Assembly (NCBI GenBank): GCA_036503555.1
Contig: DASXWQ010000051.1
Span: 74,269-138,268, forward strand
Source: Actinocatenispora sp036503555
GTDB taxonomy: Bacteria; Actinomycetota; Actinomycetes; Mycobacteriales; Micromonosporaceae
Length of the DNA: 64,000 bases
Reading direction: 5' to 3'
Part shown: one piece after another, positions 1 to 8,031 of the stretch
Layout: each line of letters starts with the position of its first letter
How positions within the stretch are numbered: the first letter of the stretch is position 1
Notes under the pieces: model-generated
Seen by the model: the letters and a program-made list of their open reading frames with translations, nothing else
Database searches by the model: none
Told to the model about the DNA's origin: nothing
Position numbers and translations under genes: made by a program

Positions 1-1
1 G

Positions 2-133
2 CACGAGGCCGGCGCCAGCGTGCAGTCGCGCGAGGCGCAGGGCCGGATCACGGTCGACGAGATCGAGCGTTTCCTTGCCGGACAACCACTCCGGCACGAA
101 GTGACCCGGAACCGATACGACCACCTTGCCTGA
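2..133 (+). CDS. 2-hydroxyacid dehydrogenase, C-terminal end (partial)
   Basis: The frame is open from the left edge and stops at a TGA at 131-133, giving the last 43 residues of a protein that begins outside the window. The tail (…EIERFLAGQPLRHEVTR…) resembles the C-terminus of NAD-dependent D-2-hydroxyacid dehydrogenases (phosphoglycerate dehydrogenase-like), where this helix closes the catalytic domain. The next gene starts 20 bases on with its own ribosome site, so the two are probably co-transcribed. Only the tail is visible, so the family call rests on a short match and cannot be confirmed from the active site. Confidence 0.55.
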   Translation, partial: HEAGASVQSREAQGRITVDEIERFLAGQPLRHEVTRNRYDHLA

Positions 134-153
134 ACCCCCCTGGAGGGCACACG

Positions 154-2154
154 ATGCGCCGTAGAACACTGCTGTCGACGGTGCCGGCGGCGATCGGCGC
201 CGCGGCGCTGGTACGCCCGGGGCCGGCGGCGGCCGCCTCGACCGGCCTGACCGACCTCGGCGTACCACTGGCCGACGTGCTGCTGATCGGCGGCGCGACG
301 GGCCGCGGCGACGACGGATCGACCTGGCTCTGGTCGGCGTCGTCCGGTACGCCGGCGCACCTCAACGCGATCGATCCGTTGACGGGCAAGGCGGTCCTGT
401 CGCTGGATCTGCCCGGCGCCGGCGGTGGGTACGCGGTGCGCACCGCCGACGACGGCACCGTCTACGTCGGCACGTACGCCAACGGGCACCTGTACCGGCG
501 GAAGCCCGGCGCGGACGCGGTGGAGGACCTCGGTCAGGTCCTGCCGAACGAGACGTACGTGCAGGCGCTGGCGATCGACACCGACGGCATCGTGTACGGC
601 GCGACGATCGGCACCGGCCGGGCCTTCAGCTTCGACCCGGCGACCGGGAAGATCCGCGACTACGGTCAGCTCGTCGCCGGCATCACGTACGCCCAGGCGA
701 TCGCCTGCGCCAACGGCAAGGTGTACGTCGGCACCGGGCAGGTGGCGCACCTGATCGAGCTGGACCCGGTTTCCGGTGCGATGACGGAGATCCCGGTGCC
801 GGCGGAGACCGACCCGGCGCACAACGGCGTCTACGACCTCAACGCGTACGACGGCCGGGTGTACGTGCGGATCGGCGGCGCCTCGGACGCGCCGCTGTGC
901 GTGTACGACATCGCGGCGGGCGCCTTCACCGACACCGTCGAGCACGCGTCGGGGCTGAACGTCTCGGCGCCCGGCCCGGACGGCGCGGTCTACTTCACCG
1001 TCATGAACGGCACCAGTGGTGTGCTGTCGGCGTACCGGCCGGACACGAAGACCGTGACGCCGGTCGGGCCGAGCTTCACCGGACGCATCCTCAACAACCG
1101 CGGCATCGGCTGGGCGACGCTCGCCGACCCGGACTGGCCGGGTCAGACGCTCGTCGGCCTGATGTGGCGCGGCCAGCTCTTCCGGTACAACCCGACGACG
1201 GGCAAGAGCGACGTCCGGGACACCGACGTACGCCGGGAGCCGATCCCGATCCTGTCGCTCGCCGCGTCCGCCGGCGTGGTGTACGCCGGTGGCTTCCTCA
1301 ACGGCGGTCTGTCCACAGTGGACGGGGCGACCATCACGTTCCACCGGTTCGCGCAGCTGGAGTCGATCGAGCCGGCCGACGACGGCACGCTCTGGCTCGG
1401 CGCGTACCCGGGGTCCCGGCTCTACCACTACGATCCGGCGAAGCCGTGGAGCAGCCCGGAGTACGACCCGGGGCCGGCCGGCACGCCCGACAACCCGGTC
1501 CGGGCGGCCGATCTGACGCCGCAGCACCAGAACCGCGGCAAGGCGATCGCGTTCGTCGGCAGCCGGGTCTACCTCGGCACGGCGGCCGACATCACGACCC
1601 TTCAGGGCCAGCTCGTCAGCTACGACCCGGCGACGGGGACGACCGAGACGTTCGAGCCGGTCACCGACTCCAGCGTGGTGTCGCTGACCGCGCTGGGCAC
1701 CCGGCTGTTCGGCGGCACGTCGATCTTCAACTCGTACTCGCAGCCCACGCCGACGCAGGACGCGGGCCGGCTGTTCGCCTGGGACACCCGCGGCAAGAAG
1801 GTGCGGTGGCAGACCACACCGGTGGCCGGCGCGCCGCAGGTGACCGTCCTCGCGCACGGCGGCCTGCTCTACGGCGTCGCCGACGGGACCGTGTTCGCCG
1901 CCGATCCCGGCACCGGGCGCGTGCTGGTACGAAAGGAACTCCACGCGGCGACCGGATCGGTGGCGCAGCGGCTGGTCCGGGCCGGCGGCACGCTCTACGC
2001 GCTCGTGCAGGGCCGCTACCTGTACCGGATCACGGCCGGCCGGTTCGCCGTACGGCTGGTGCTCGACCACGCGGCGACCGCGCTGGCCGCCGACGGCGGC
2101 ACGCTCTACCTCGCCGACGGCCCGACGCTCTACCGCTTCACCCCGGGCCGGTGA
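154..2154 (+). CDS. Exported beta-propeller (PQQ/WD40-like repeat) protein
   Basis: 666 aa. The N-terminus carries a twin-arginine-like signal (MRRRTLLS followed by a hydrophobic stretch and an AAA cleavage region near residue 27), so the product is probably secreted through Tat. The rest is a run of about 40-residue blade-like repeats with patterns such as 'LYGVADGTVFAADPGTGRV' and 'VYVGTGQVAHLIELDP', typical of PQQ-like or quinoprotein-type propellers. No catalytic residues can be assigned. A GGAGG site at about 142 fixes the ATG. It follows a hydroxyacid dehydrogenase fragment by 20 bases, so a shared role in carbohydrate or acid metabolism is possible. It contains one TCCACAGTGGA palindrome, read as Ser-Thr-Val-Asp. 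Confidence 0.75.
   Translation: MRRRTLLSTVPAAIGAAALVRPGPAAAASTGLTDLGVPLADVLLIGGATGRGDDGSTWLWSASSGTPAHLNAIDPLTGKAVLSLDLPGAGGGYAVRTADDGTVYVGTYANGHLYRRKPGADAVEDLGQVLPNETYVQALAIDTDGIVYGATIGTGRAFSFDPATGKIRDYGQLVAGITYAQAIACANGKVYVGTGQVAHLIELDPVSGAMTEIPVPAETDPAHNGVYDLNAYDGRVYVRIGGASDAPLCVYDIAAGAFTDTVEHASGLNVSAPGPDGAVYFTVMNGTSGVLSAYRPDTKTVTPVGPSFTGRILNNRGIGWATLADPDWPGQTLVGLMWRGQLFRYNPTTGKSDVRDTDVRREPIPILSLAASAGVVYAGGFLNGGLSTVDGATITFHRFAQLESIEPADDGTLWLGAYPGSRLYHYDPAKPWSSPEYDPGPAGTPDNPVRAADLTPQHQNRGKAIAFVGSRVYLGTAADITTLQGQLVSYDPATGTTETFEPVTDSSVVSLTALGTRLFGGTSIFNSYSQPTPTQDAGRLFAWDTRGKKVRWQTTPVAGAPQVTVLAHGGLLYGVADGTVFAADPGTGRVLVRKELHAATGSVAQRLVRAGGTLYALVQGRYLYRITAGRFAVRLVLDHAATALAADGGTLYLADGPTLYRFTPGR
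1313..1323. repeat. TCCACWGTGGA palindrome, copy 1
   Basis: A perfect TCCACAGTGGA copy lies inside the propeller gene and is read as Ser-Thr-Val-Asp. It is one of 11 identical or W-variant copies in the window (see findings). Confidence 0.8.
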
Positions 2155-2205
2155 GTTCCACCACTTGATCGTCGGGCGGCCCTGCGTGGCTGGAAGTCTG
2201 GACCG

Positions 2206-3426
2206 GTGACTGCTTCCACCATGCAGGCCGCGCCGTACCCGGTGCTGCGCCGGGCCGCCCTGGCGACCGGGGGTGTCTTCGCGCTGTCCGGCGCGGTCTC
2301 GGCGACCTGGATCTCCCGACTCCCCGAGGTACGCACCGCGCTGTCCGCCGACACCGGCTCGCTCGGCATCGCACTGCTCGGCAGCGCGGTCGGCTCGGTC
2401 GCCGCGGCGCCGCTGACCGGCCGGGTCGCGGCCCGGTTCGGCAGCCGTGTCGCGGTCGCCGGCTCGGTGCTCATCTGCATGGTCGGTCTGGTCGGCCTCG
2501 GCCTCGTGCATTCCGTCGTCGCGCTCGGCCTGACGCTCGTGGTCTTCGGCTTCGGGTTCGGCTCGTGGGACGTGGCGATGAACATCCACGGCCACGGCGT
2601 CGAGGCCGCCGCCGGCCGCGCCTGGATGCCCCGGTACCACGCGGTCTGGAGCGTCGGCGGCTTCGTCGCGGCCGGCATCGGGTCCGCCGCGGCCGGCGCC
2701 CACCTGCCCGTACCGGCGCACTTCGTGATCGCCGCGGTCGTACTCGGGCTCGGCACGGTGGGGCTGCTGACCCTGTTCCTGCGCGACGGCCGCGGCGCCG
2801 CGCCGGCCGCCGGGACGGACACCCCGACGGTACGGCCGACGGGCCGGATCCTGACGCTGCCGTTCCTGCTCATGGGCGCGGTGATGGCCTGCGCGACCCT
2901 GGTCGAGGGCGCCGCGTCGGACTGGCTCGGCATCTACTTCAACGACGTACGGTCGGCCAGCCCGGCCGCCAGCTCCGCCGCGTTCACCGTGTTCGCCATC
3001 GCGATGGCGGGCAGCCGCGCCGCCGGCACCTGGACGATCGGCCGGCTCGGCCGCGCCCGCGCGGTCCGGCTGAGCGCGCTGCTCGCGATGGCCGGCGTCG
3101 TCGTGCTGCTGCTCTCGCCGGTCACCGCCGGTGCGTACGTCGGGGCGGCGATGTGGGGGCTCGGCACCGCGATCGTGTTCCCCGCGGTGATCAGCGCCGC
3201 CGGTGACACACCCGGCCGCTCCGCCGAGGCGATCGCGCTCGTCACCCCGATCGGGTACACGGGCTTCCTCGTGGGGCCGCCACTGGTCGGCATGATCGCC
3301 CGGCAGGTCGGCCTCTCGCACGCGCTCTGGCTGATCGGCGGGCTCGCCGCGGTGATGGCGCTGCTCGCCGGCGTCACCCGGGAACGCACCCGCACCACGC
3401 CCGCCCCCGCGCCCGCCGACGTCTGA
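2206..3426 (+). CDS. MFS transporter (YbjJ-like)
   Basis: 406 aa with about 12 hydrophobic segments. The N-terminal part (GAVSATWISRLPEVRTAL, then a glycine-rich second helix ending in GRVAARFGSR) matches the inner-membrane YbjJ-type major facilitator group, exporters of unknown substrate. The start is GTG 2206; an in-frame ATG at 2221 would remove only five residues. There is no clear ribosome site for either. The gene converges on the phosphotransferase gene, and the two stop codons lie in a short inverted repeat (TGACCG…CGGTCA, 3424-3441). Substrate is unknown. Confidence 0.8.
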   Translation: MTASTMQAAPYPVLRRAALATGGVFALSGAVSATWISRLPEVRTALSADTGSLGIALLGSAVGSVAAAPLTGRVAARFGSRVAVAGSVLICMVGLVGLGLVHSVVALGLTLVVFGFGFGSWDVAMNIHGHGVEAAAGRAWMPRYHAVWSVGGFVAAGIGSAAAGAHLPVPAHFVIAAVVLGLGTVGLLTLFLRDGRGAAPAAGTDTPTVRPTGRILTLPFLLMGAVMACATLVEGAASDWLGIYFNDVRSASPAASSAAFTVFAIAMAGSRAAGTWTIGRLGRARAVRLSALLAMAGVVVLLLSPVTAGAYVGAAMWGLGTAIVFPAVISAAGDTPGRSAEAIALVTPIGYTGFLVGPPLVGMIARQVGLSHALWLIGGLAAVMALLAGVTRERTRTTPAPAPADV

Positions 3427-3438
3427 CCGCGGCGCCGG

Positions 3439-4185
3439 TCAGGCGTCCGGGTGGGCCGCGTCGAGGGCGGCGGCGATCGCGGCCAACTCCGCCGGGCCGT
3501 ACCGCGGGGCAAGGTCGGCGAGCAGGTGCTCCCGCGCCCAGCGGGTCGCGGGCGCCGGCACCCCGGCGAAGTCGGCCGCCTGCGCCCAGCCGTCGAACAA
3601 CGCCGCCGCCACCGGGTCGCCGGCCAGCTCCCGAGCCGTCGGGTCGCCGGCCAGGATCGCCGCGGTACGCGCCCGATCGAGATCGGGATGACCGGCCGCC
3701 GTGTTCGCCCAGTCGAGTACCCCGGTCACCGCGCCGCCGGCGTCGACCAGCACGTTGAACGGGTGCAGGTCCAGGTGCAGCAGCCGGTCCCCGGCGTACG
3801 GGTCGGCCGGCGCGCGCGGCACCTCCGGCGGCGCCGGTACCGTCGCCAGCGTCCGGTACAGCGCGCCGCACGCCAGGCCCCGGCGCCGCGCGCCCGCCGG
3901 GTCCAGCCCGGTCAGGTCACCAGCCGGTACCCCGGGCAACCGGCGCAGCAGCAGCGCGCCGACCCCGTCGACCCGGGTGCTGTCGAGGATCTCCGGCACC
4001 GGGACCACCGTCGCCGCGGCGGCGTGCGCGGCCAGCTCGACCGCCAGGCGCTCCGGGCGTACCAGGCGGAGGACGGGACCGCCGGCGTCCCACGTCTGGC
4101 CGGTCGCGCCGGGCAGCCGCCGCAGCGTCTCGGGCGCCACGCCGAGCCGGGCCGCCGCCGTCAGGACCGTGCTCGGAACGCTCAT
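3439..4185 (-). CDS. Aminoglycoside phosphotransferase (APH) family kinase
   Basis: 248 aa. The kinase catalytic signature HxDxxxxN is present as HLDLHPFN (H137, D139, N144), followed by the magnesium-binding Asp in VLDWAN (D158), as in APH/choline-kinase-type small-molecule kinases. The N-lobe is short and the usual Lys is not obvious, so the substrate could be an antibiotic or a metabolite. I chose ATG 4185; a much longer open frame upstream runs into the divergent LLM gene and is not real. The 57 bases to the LLM start hold promoters for both directions. Confidence 0.75.
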   Translation of the reverse strand: MSVPSTVLTAAARLGVAPETLRRLPGATGQTWDAGGPVLRLVRPERLAVELAAHAAAATVVPVPEILDSTRVDGVGALLLRRLPGVPAGDLTGLDPAGARRRGLACGALYRTLATVPAPPEVPRAPADPYAGDRLLHLDLHPFNVLVDAGGAVTGVLDWANTAAGHPDLDRARTAAILAGDPTARELAGDPVAAALFDGWAQAADFAGVPAPATRWAREHLLADLAPRYGPAELAAIAAALDAAHPDA

Positions 4186-4242
4186 CCCGCCATCCTGTCG
4201 TACCCGGGCGCTAGCGTGCGCCGCACGACGGGAGGAGTGCGG

Positions 4243-5184
4243 ATGCGTGTGGGTGTGATGTTCCCGTGCCGGCTGTCGCCGCGCCGGCTGGTGGAATACG
4301 CGCGGCGGGCCGAGGACGCCGGCCTGGACGAGCTCTGGGTGGTGGAGGACTGCTTCTTCGCCGGTGGGATCGCGACCGCCGGTGCGGCGCTGGCGGCGAC
4401 GAGCCGACTCACGGTCGGCATCGGCATCCTGCCGGCGGTGGCCCGCAATCCGGCGTTCACCGCGATGGAGCTGGCGGCCCTCGCCGAGCTGCACCCGGGG
4501 CGCCTGGTGGGCGGGATCGGCCACGGCGTGCCGGCCTGGATGCGGCAGGTCGGGGCGTACCCGGCGTCGCCGCTGACCGCGCTGGACGAGACGCTGCGCG
4601 CGGTGCGCGGCCTGCTCGCCGGGGAGACCGTCAGCCTGGCCGGGCTGACCGAGGTGGCGCTGGACTTCCCACCCGCGGTCGTGCCGCCCGTCCTCGCCGG
4701 CGTACGCGGGCCGCGGTCGCTGCGGGTGTCCGGGGCCAGCGCCGACGGCACGATCCTCGCCGAGCCCTGCCCCCCGTCGTACGTGCGGTGGGCCCGGGAC
4801 CGGATCGCCGAGGGCGGCGGGACCGCGGCACACCGGGTCGTGACGTACCAGCCGTTCGCGGTGGCGGACGACCCGGCGGTGGCGCGGGCGGCGCTGCGGG
4901 ACCCGCTCGCCGCCGCGCTGGGCCCGGCGGTCCGGCCCCACCTGACCGGCCTCCCGTTCGCGGACGAGCTGGCGGAGCTGGTCGACGCGGGGATGTCGGG
5001 GGAGCGGCTGCGCGACGAGTGGATCGACGCCCTCGCCGTCTGCGGCACGGCGCGGGACTGCCTGGCCCGGCTGCGCGAGTTGTCCGAGGCCGGCACCGAC
5101 ACGGCGGTCCTGGTGCCGATGCCCGGGTCGGACGAGTCGGCGGCGATCGCGGCGGCGGGCCGCCTGGCCGAACGGTCCCGCTGA
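4243..5184 (+). CDS. LLM-class flavin-dependent oxidoreductase
   Basis: 313 aa, luciferase-like TIM-barrel fold. The N-terminus (MRVGVMFPCRLSPRRLVEYA, then EDAGLDELWVVED) and the GGIGHGVPAW segment are typical of the F420- or FMN-dependent LLM family related to methylene-tetrahydromethanopterin reductase. GGAGGAG at 4231 supports ATG 4243, and a TAGCGT -10-like box lies at about 4213. The gene is divergent from the APH-family kinase. Actinomycetes carry many LLM enzymes, often using F420; substrate cannot be told from sequence. Confidence 0.8.
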   Translation: MRVGVMFPCRLSPRRLVEYARRAEDAGLDELWVVEDCFFAGGIATAGAALAATSRLTVGIGILPAVARNPAFTAMELAALAELHPGRLVGGIGHGVPAWMRQVGAYPASPLTALDETLRAVRGLLAGETVSLAGLTEVALDFPPAVVPPVLAGVRGPRSLRVSGASADGTILAEPCPPSYVRWARDRIAEGGGTAAHRVVTYQPFAVADDPAVARAALRDPLAAALGPAVRPHLTGLPFADELAELVDAGMSGERLRDEWIDALAVCGTARDCLARLRELSEAGTDTAVLVPMPGSDESAAIAAAGRLAERSR

Positions 5185-5265
5185 CGCCTCGACCGTCCGG
5201 CTGACGCCCGCGGGCGGAACGGGCGGACGTTGGCCGGTTGGCCCGCCCGCCGCCGGTCACGGTCC

Positions 5266-5271
5266 TAGGGT
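5266..5271 (+). promoter_or_regulatory. -10-like box (TAGGGT) before the VOC gene
   Basis: TAGGGT fits the actinobacterial TANNNT -10 pattern. A start about 7 bases downstream would give a leader of roughly 78 nt containing the hairpin at 5286-5328 and the AGGAGGG ribosome site. No clear -35 is seen. Confidence 0.35.
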
Positions 5272-5285
5272 CTGCTCACGAGACC

Positions 5286-5328
5286 GCCGGCACGGGCGGG
5301 GCGCCGACATGCGGTCGCCCGTGCCGGC
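5286..5328 (+). promoter_or_regulatory. Strong leader hairpin upstream of the VOC gene
   Basis: Two perfect 13-base arms (GCCGGCACGGGCG at 5286-5298 and its complement at 5316-5328) enclose a 17-base loop. The stem ends about 10 bases before the AGGAGGG ribosome site at 5339. It could stabilise or gate the VOC mRNA, or end transcription from the LLM gene upstream; no U-tract follows, so the leader role is favoured. Confidence 0.5.
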
Positions 5329-5355
5329 ACCGTACGCAGGAGGGGGCGGACGACG

Positions 5356-5745
5356 ATGAGTGGCAAGATCGTGCATTTCGAGATCCCGGCGGACGACGTG
5401 GCACGGGCCCGGTCGTTCTACAGCGAGGCCTTCGGCTGGACGGCGACGCCGATGCCGGAGATGGAGTACACGATCGTCCAGACCGGCCCCGGCGACGAGC
5501 AGGGGATGCCGAGCGAGCCGGGCTTCATCAACGGCGGCATGATGCAGCGCAAGGAGCCGCTGTCCCACCCGGTGATCACGGTGCACGTCGAGGACATCGA
5601 GGCCGCGCTGCGGCGGGTCGAGGAGTTGGGCGGCAAGGCCCTGATCGGCAAGCAGCCCGTGGGCGACATGGGGTTCGCCGCGTACTTCACCGACACCGAG
5701 GGCAACACCATCGGCCTCTGGCAGCTCGCGCAGCCGCGGTCCTGA
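5356..5745 (+). CDS. VOC (glyoxalase/bleomycin-resistance fold) family protein
   Basis: 129 aa, a single vicinal-oxygen-chelate domain with paired beta-alpha-beta-beta-beta modules. It begins MSGKIVHFEIPADDVARARS and contains FYSEAFGW, the usual first module, and ends ATG-proximal metal ligands are His7 and Glu-rich second-module positions typical of CFP32-like members. Such proteins bind a small metabolite or act as lyases; the substrate is unknown. A very good AGGAGGG site lies 12 bases before the ATG. The gene stands alone between its leader hairpin and a downstream inverted repeat. Confidence 0.8.
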   Translation: MSGKIVHFEIPADDVARARSFYSEAFGWTATPMPEMEYTIVQTGPGDEQGMPSEPGFINGGMMQRKEPLSHPVITVHVEDIEAALRRVEELGGKALIGKQPVGDMGFAAYFTDTEGNTIGLWQLAQPRS

Positions 5746-5758
5746 CGCACCGACCGGT

Positions 5759-5781
5759 ACGGCGTGCGCACCCCACGCCGT
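5759..5781 (+). terminator. Stem-loop after the VOC gene
   Basis: Perfect 8-base arms (ACGGCGTG / CACGCCGT) with a 7-base loop start 14 bases after the VOC stop. No T-run follows, as is common in high-GC actinomycetes, so termination is an inference. The next 200 bases up to 5992 show no convincing gene. Confidence 0.4.
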
Positions 5782-5992
5782 GCCAGTGCCACGGCGCAAG
5801 AGGGCGCTCCGAGCGCGGCAGCGGCTGACGACGAGGCGCGAGCGCGTTACTGTCCTCGTGGTCCTGGCTGTCCCGGGCGGGTCGGTGGTCGTGCGTGGCC
5901 GCCCGTGCGGCGGTCCCGCCGGTACCAGCCGACCGGACACCGAGTCGCGATCGTCGGCAATCCCGGTCGCCGGAAACCCAAGGGTGTGTGAA

Positions 5993-6337
5993 GTGGTGGA
6001 CTTCGACTTGCCGGGTGAGCTCCGGAGCCGGCCCGAGTACGCCCTCTACGTCATCGCCGGGCGCATCGTCCCGATGGGCCTGCTGGTCGCCGTGGTCGGA
6101 ATCGTGGGCAGCACCGTCAGCGCTGCCGGCGGCTTCGTGTGGCTGATCCTGGTCGGCGGATTCTTCTTCGCCCTGGGCGCGGTCACCGTGGGGACGGTGA
6201 CGTACGCGGTGATCTTTCCGGCGATGATGCGCACCCCCGGGTACGTCGATCTCGGGGACATCGGCTTGCAGGCGGACTTCATCGGCAATGTCGTGGCCGA
6301 TCTCGTTCGGTTGCGGCGTTGGCGGTCCTTCGGCTGA
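5993..6337 (+). CDS. Small membrane protein of unknown function
   Basis: About 114 aa from GTG 5993 (GTG 5996 is an equal choice). Two long hydrophobic segments (GLLVAVVGIVGSTVSAAGGF and WLILVGGFFFALGAVTVGTV) make it a two-span membrane protein; the C-terminus is polar (…DLVRLRRWRSFG). An AAGGG precedes the start. The open frame extends upstream to 5780 but that part is Arg/Pro-rich and looks non-coding. I do not recognise a family. It converges on the DinB gene across a strong inverted repeat. Confidence 0.55.
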   Translation: MVDFDLPGELRSRPEYALYVIAGRIVPMGLLVAVVGIVGSTVSAAGGFVWLILVGGFFFALGAVTVGTVTYAVIFPAMMRTPGYVDLGDIGLQADFIGNVVADLVRLRRWRSFG

Positions 6338-6351
6338 CGGGCCGCGGCGTT

Positions 6352-6371
6352 CCGGGCCGGGACCGGCCCGG
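6352..6371. terminator. Bidirectional terminator between convergent genes
   Basis: CCGGGCCGG and CCGGCCCGG form perfect 9-base arms around a 2-base centre. The repeat sits midway in the 44-base gap between the small membrane gene (plus) and the DinB gene (minus), the expected place for a shared terminator. Confidence 0.6.
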
Positions 6372-6381
6372 AGCGTGCCTG

Positions 6382-6942
6382 CTACCCGCGGTGCCGGTAG
6401 AGGTCGCGCAGCAGCGCGACCTCGGCGCCGTGGTGAATGGCCTCGCGGTGGATGTGCAGCACCAGCGTGGCCATCGGCTCCGCCGCGTACGGTCCCTCCG
6501 CGTCACCGCAGGGTCGGCGTAGCGCGGCCTCGTCCAGCCCACGTACCCCGTCGACCCACCGGCGGTACGCGTCGTCGAGCTGGCCGAGCGCCTCCTTCGC
6601 GGTGCCGGCGTAGTCGAAGCTCATGTAGTCGACGGCGGGGCCGCCGAAGTGGTTCGCGGCGCGCATCCCGAACACGCCGACGATGACGTGCGCGAGGCGC
6701 CACGCGATCGTGGTGACCGGCGCCGGATCCGGCTCGGGGAAGGCGAAGTCGACGGTGTACGCACCGGACCCGCCCTGGACCGGCGCGGTGCCCTCGCCGC
6801 GCGGCCGGACGCTCCACGCGCCCGGCACGGGCTCCCAGCGGTACTCGTCGTCGGTCAGGCCGTCGAGGCGTGGCCGGAGCTGCTGTTCGTAGTGGAAGGT
6901 CAGTTGGTCCAGCAGCTGCGTGGTCCAGTCGAAGGTGGTCAT
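6382..6942 (-). CDS. DinB-superfamily protein
   Basis: 186 aa. The four-helix DinB/YfiT-like fold is indicated by its metal-binding histidines: H17 in LTFHYEQ, H85 in WRLAHVIV and the late helix VLHIHREAIHHG (H163, H165, H170, H171). Many actinobacterial members are mycothiol- or bacillithiol-dependent transferases or hydrolases, but others have no known role. The start ATG 6942 is followed by a typical MTTFDWTTQLLDQL N-terminus. It lies 25 bases beyond the TetR gene stop on the same strand, so the two may share a transcript. Confidence 0.75.
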   Translation of the reverse strand: MTTFDWTTQLLDQLTFHYEQQLRPRLDGLTDDEYRWEPVPGAWSVRPRGEGTAPVQGGSGAYTVDFAFPEPDPAPVTTIAWRLAHVIVGVFGMRAANHFGGPAVDYMSFDYAGTAKEALGQLDDAYRRWVDGVRGLDEAALRRPCGDAEGPYAAEPMATLVLHIHREAIHHGAEVALLRDLYRHRG

Positions 6943-6967
6943 GCCGGCACGCTAGGGCGGGTCGCGG

Positions 6968-7552
6968 TCAGCCCGGGTCCGCAACGGGCCAGCGGGACTC
7001 CAGGAGGGTGAAGAAACGTTCGGCGGCGCGGTCGATCGCGGCGCGGTCGCCGGTGGCGAGCAGGTCGAGGGCGAGGCCGCGGGCGACGGCGAGCGCGAGC
7101 CGGGCGTCGGCGGCGGCGTCGTCGGCCGGTACGCCCCGGGCGGCGACGAACTCCGTCAGCGGCGCCAGCCACTGCTCCACCGCACCCTCGACGAGGGCGC
7201 CGGCGGCCCGGTCGCCGCGCAGGCCGCGGGCGTACAGGTCGAAGAACAGCCGCATGTACGGGGCGAGCTCGGGCCGGGCGAGGTTCGCGTACATGGCGCG
7301 CATGGCGTGGCTCGGGTCGGTGTCCGGCGCGAGGCCGAGGTCGGTGAACACGTCGCGCTGGCGCCGTTCCATCTCGGTGGCGACCTCGACGAGCAGGTCG
7401 TCCTTGGTACCGAAGTGGTAGATGAGCATGCGGTGGCTGGTGCCGAGCGCCGCGGCGAGCCGGCGCAGGGTCAGCCCGTCGGTGCCGTGTTCGGCCAGGT
7501 AGGCGATGGTTCCGTCGAGCAGGACCCGGCGGGGGTCGACGCGGTCGGCCAT
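6968..7552 (-). CDS. TetR-family regulator
   Basis: 194 aa. The N-terminal helix-turn-helix reads LTLRRLAAALGTSHRMLIYH, the standard TetR recognition region; the rest is an all-helical ligand domain. The A of its ATG (7552) is the first base pair of a perfect 32-bp palindrome, so the protein almost certainly represses its own gene and the divergent SRPBCC gene. The open frame continues upstream through the palindrome, but starting there would destroy the operator logic. Ligand unknown; the neighbouring SRPBCC protein may bind or modify it. Confidence 0.85.
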   Translation of the reverse strand: MADRVDPRRVLLDGTIAYLAEHGTDGLTLRRLAAALGTSHRMLIYHFGTKDDLLVEVATEMERRQRDVFTDLGLAPDTDPSHAMRAMYANLARPELAPYMRLFFDLYARGLRGDRAAGALVEGAVEQWLAPLTEFVAARGVPADDAAADARLALAVARGLALDLLATGDRAAIDRAAERFFTLLESRWPVADPG

Positions 7553-7583
7553 GTACCAGATGGTACATGTACCATCTGGTACA
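7552..7583. promoter_or_regulatory. 32-bp perfect palindrome, TetR operator
   Basis: The two halves are TGTACCAGATGGTACA and its exact complement. Each half is itself nearly palindromic around CCAGATGG, so the site offers four related half-sites, suited to two TetR dimers. It overlaps the TetR start codon and ends 8 bases before the AGGAGG of the SRPBCC gene. Confidence 0.85.
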
Positions 7584-7601
7584 CGAGCCGAGGAGGCAGT
7601 C

Positions 7602-8024
7602 ATGAACGTCGAGTCGCAGATCGGGATCGCCGCACCGGCGCAGCGGATCTGGCAGGTGTGGACGGACGTCGAGCACTGGTCCGACTGGACGCCGTCGGTG
7701 ACGTGGATCCGGCGACTGGACACCGGCGACTTCGGTGTCGGCAGCCGGGCCACGGTCAAGCAGCCGTCGATGCAGTCGCTGGTCTGGGAGGTCACCGAGT
7801 GCACGCCGGGCGAGTCGTTCGTCTGGACCACGCGCACCGCGGGCACGACGCTCGTCGCCGGCCACCGCGTGGCGCCGGCCGAGGACGGCACCTCCACAGC
7901 GACCTTCACGATCAGCCACACCGGCCTGCTCGCACCCGCGCTCGACCTGCTGATCGGCGGCCGCATCAAGCGGTACCTGGCGCTGGAGGCCGACGGCATC
8001 CGCCGCTACTGCGAGGCGGCCTGA
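7602..8024 (+). CDS. SRPBCC (START/Bet v1-like) family protein
   Basis: 140 aa. The N-terminus (IGIAAPAQRIWQVWTDVEHW) followed by SDWTPSV is the usual polyketide-cyclase/dehydrase-like SRPBCC pattern: a hydrophobic ligand pocket under an antiparallel sheet. AGGAGG at 7591-7596 fixes ATG 7602. It is transcribed away from the TetR gene through the shared 32-bp operator and is therefore probably induced by the TetR ligand. It may bind, detoxify or sequester that ligand. Confidence 0.8.
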   Translation: MNVESQIGIAAPAQRIWQVWTDVEHWSDWTPSVTWIRRLDTGDFGVGSRATVKQPSMQSLVWEVTECTPGESFVWTTRTAGTTLVAGHRVAPAEDGTSTATFTISHTGLLAPALDLLIGGRIKRYLALEADGIRRYCEAA

Positions 8025-8031
8025 CCGCGTC

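Noticed and set aside
897..2168. Long open frames overlapping the propeller gene and most other genes
   Set aside because: They are Arg/Ala/Gly/Pro-rich shadows caused by high GC in the third codon position, lack ribosome sites and match no family.
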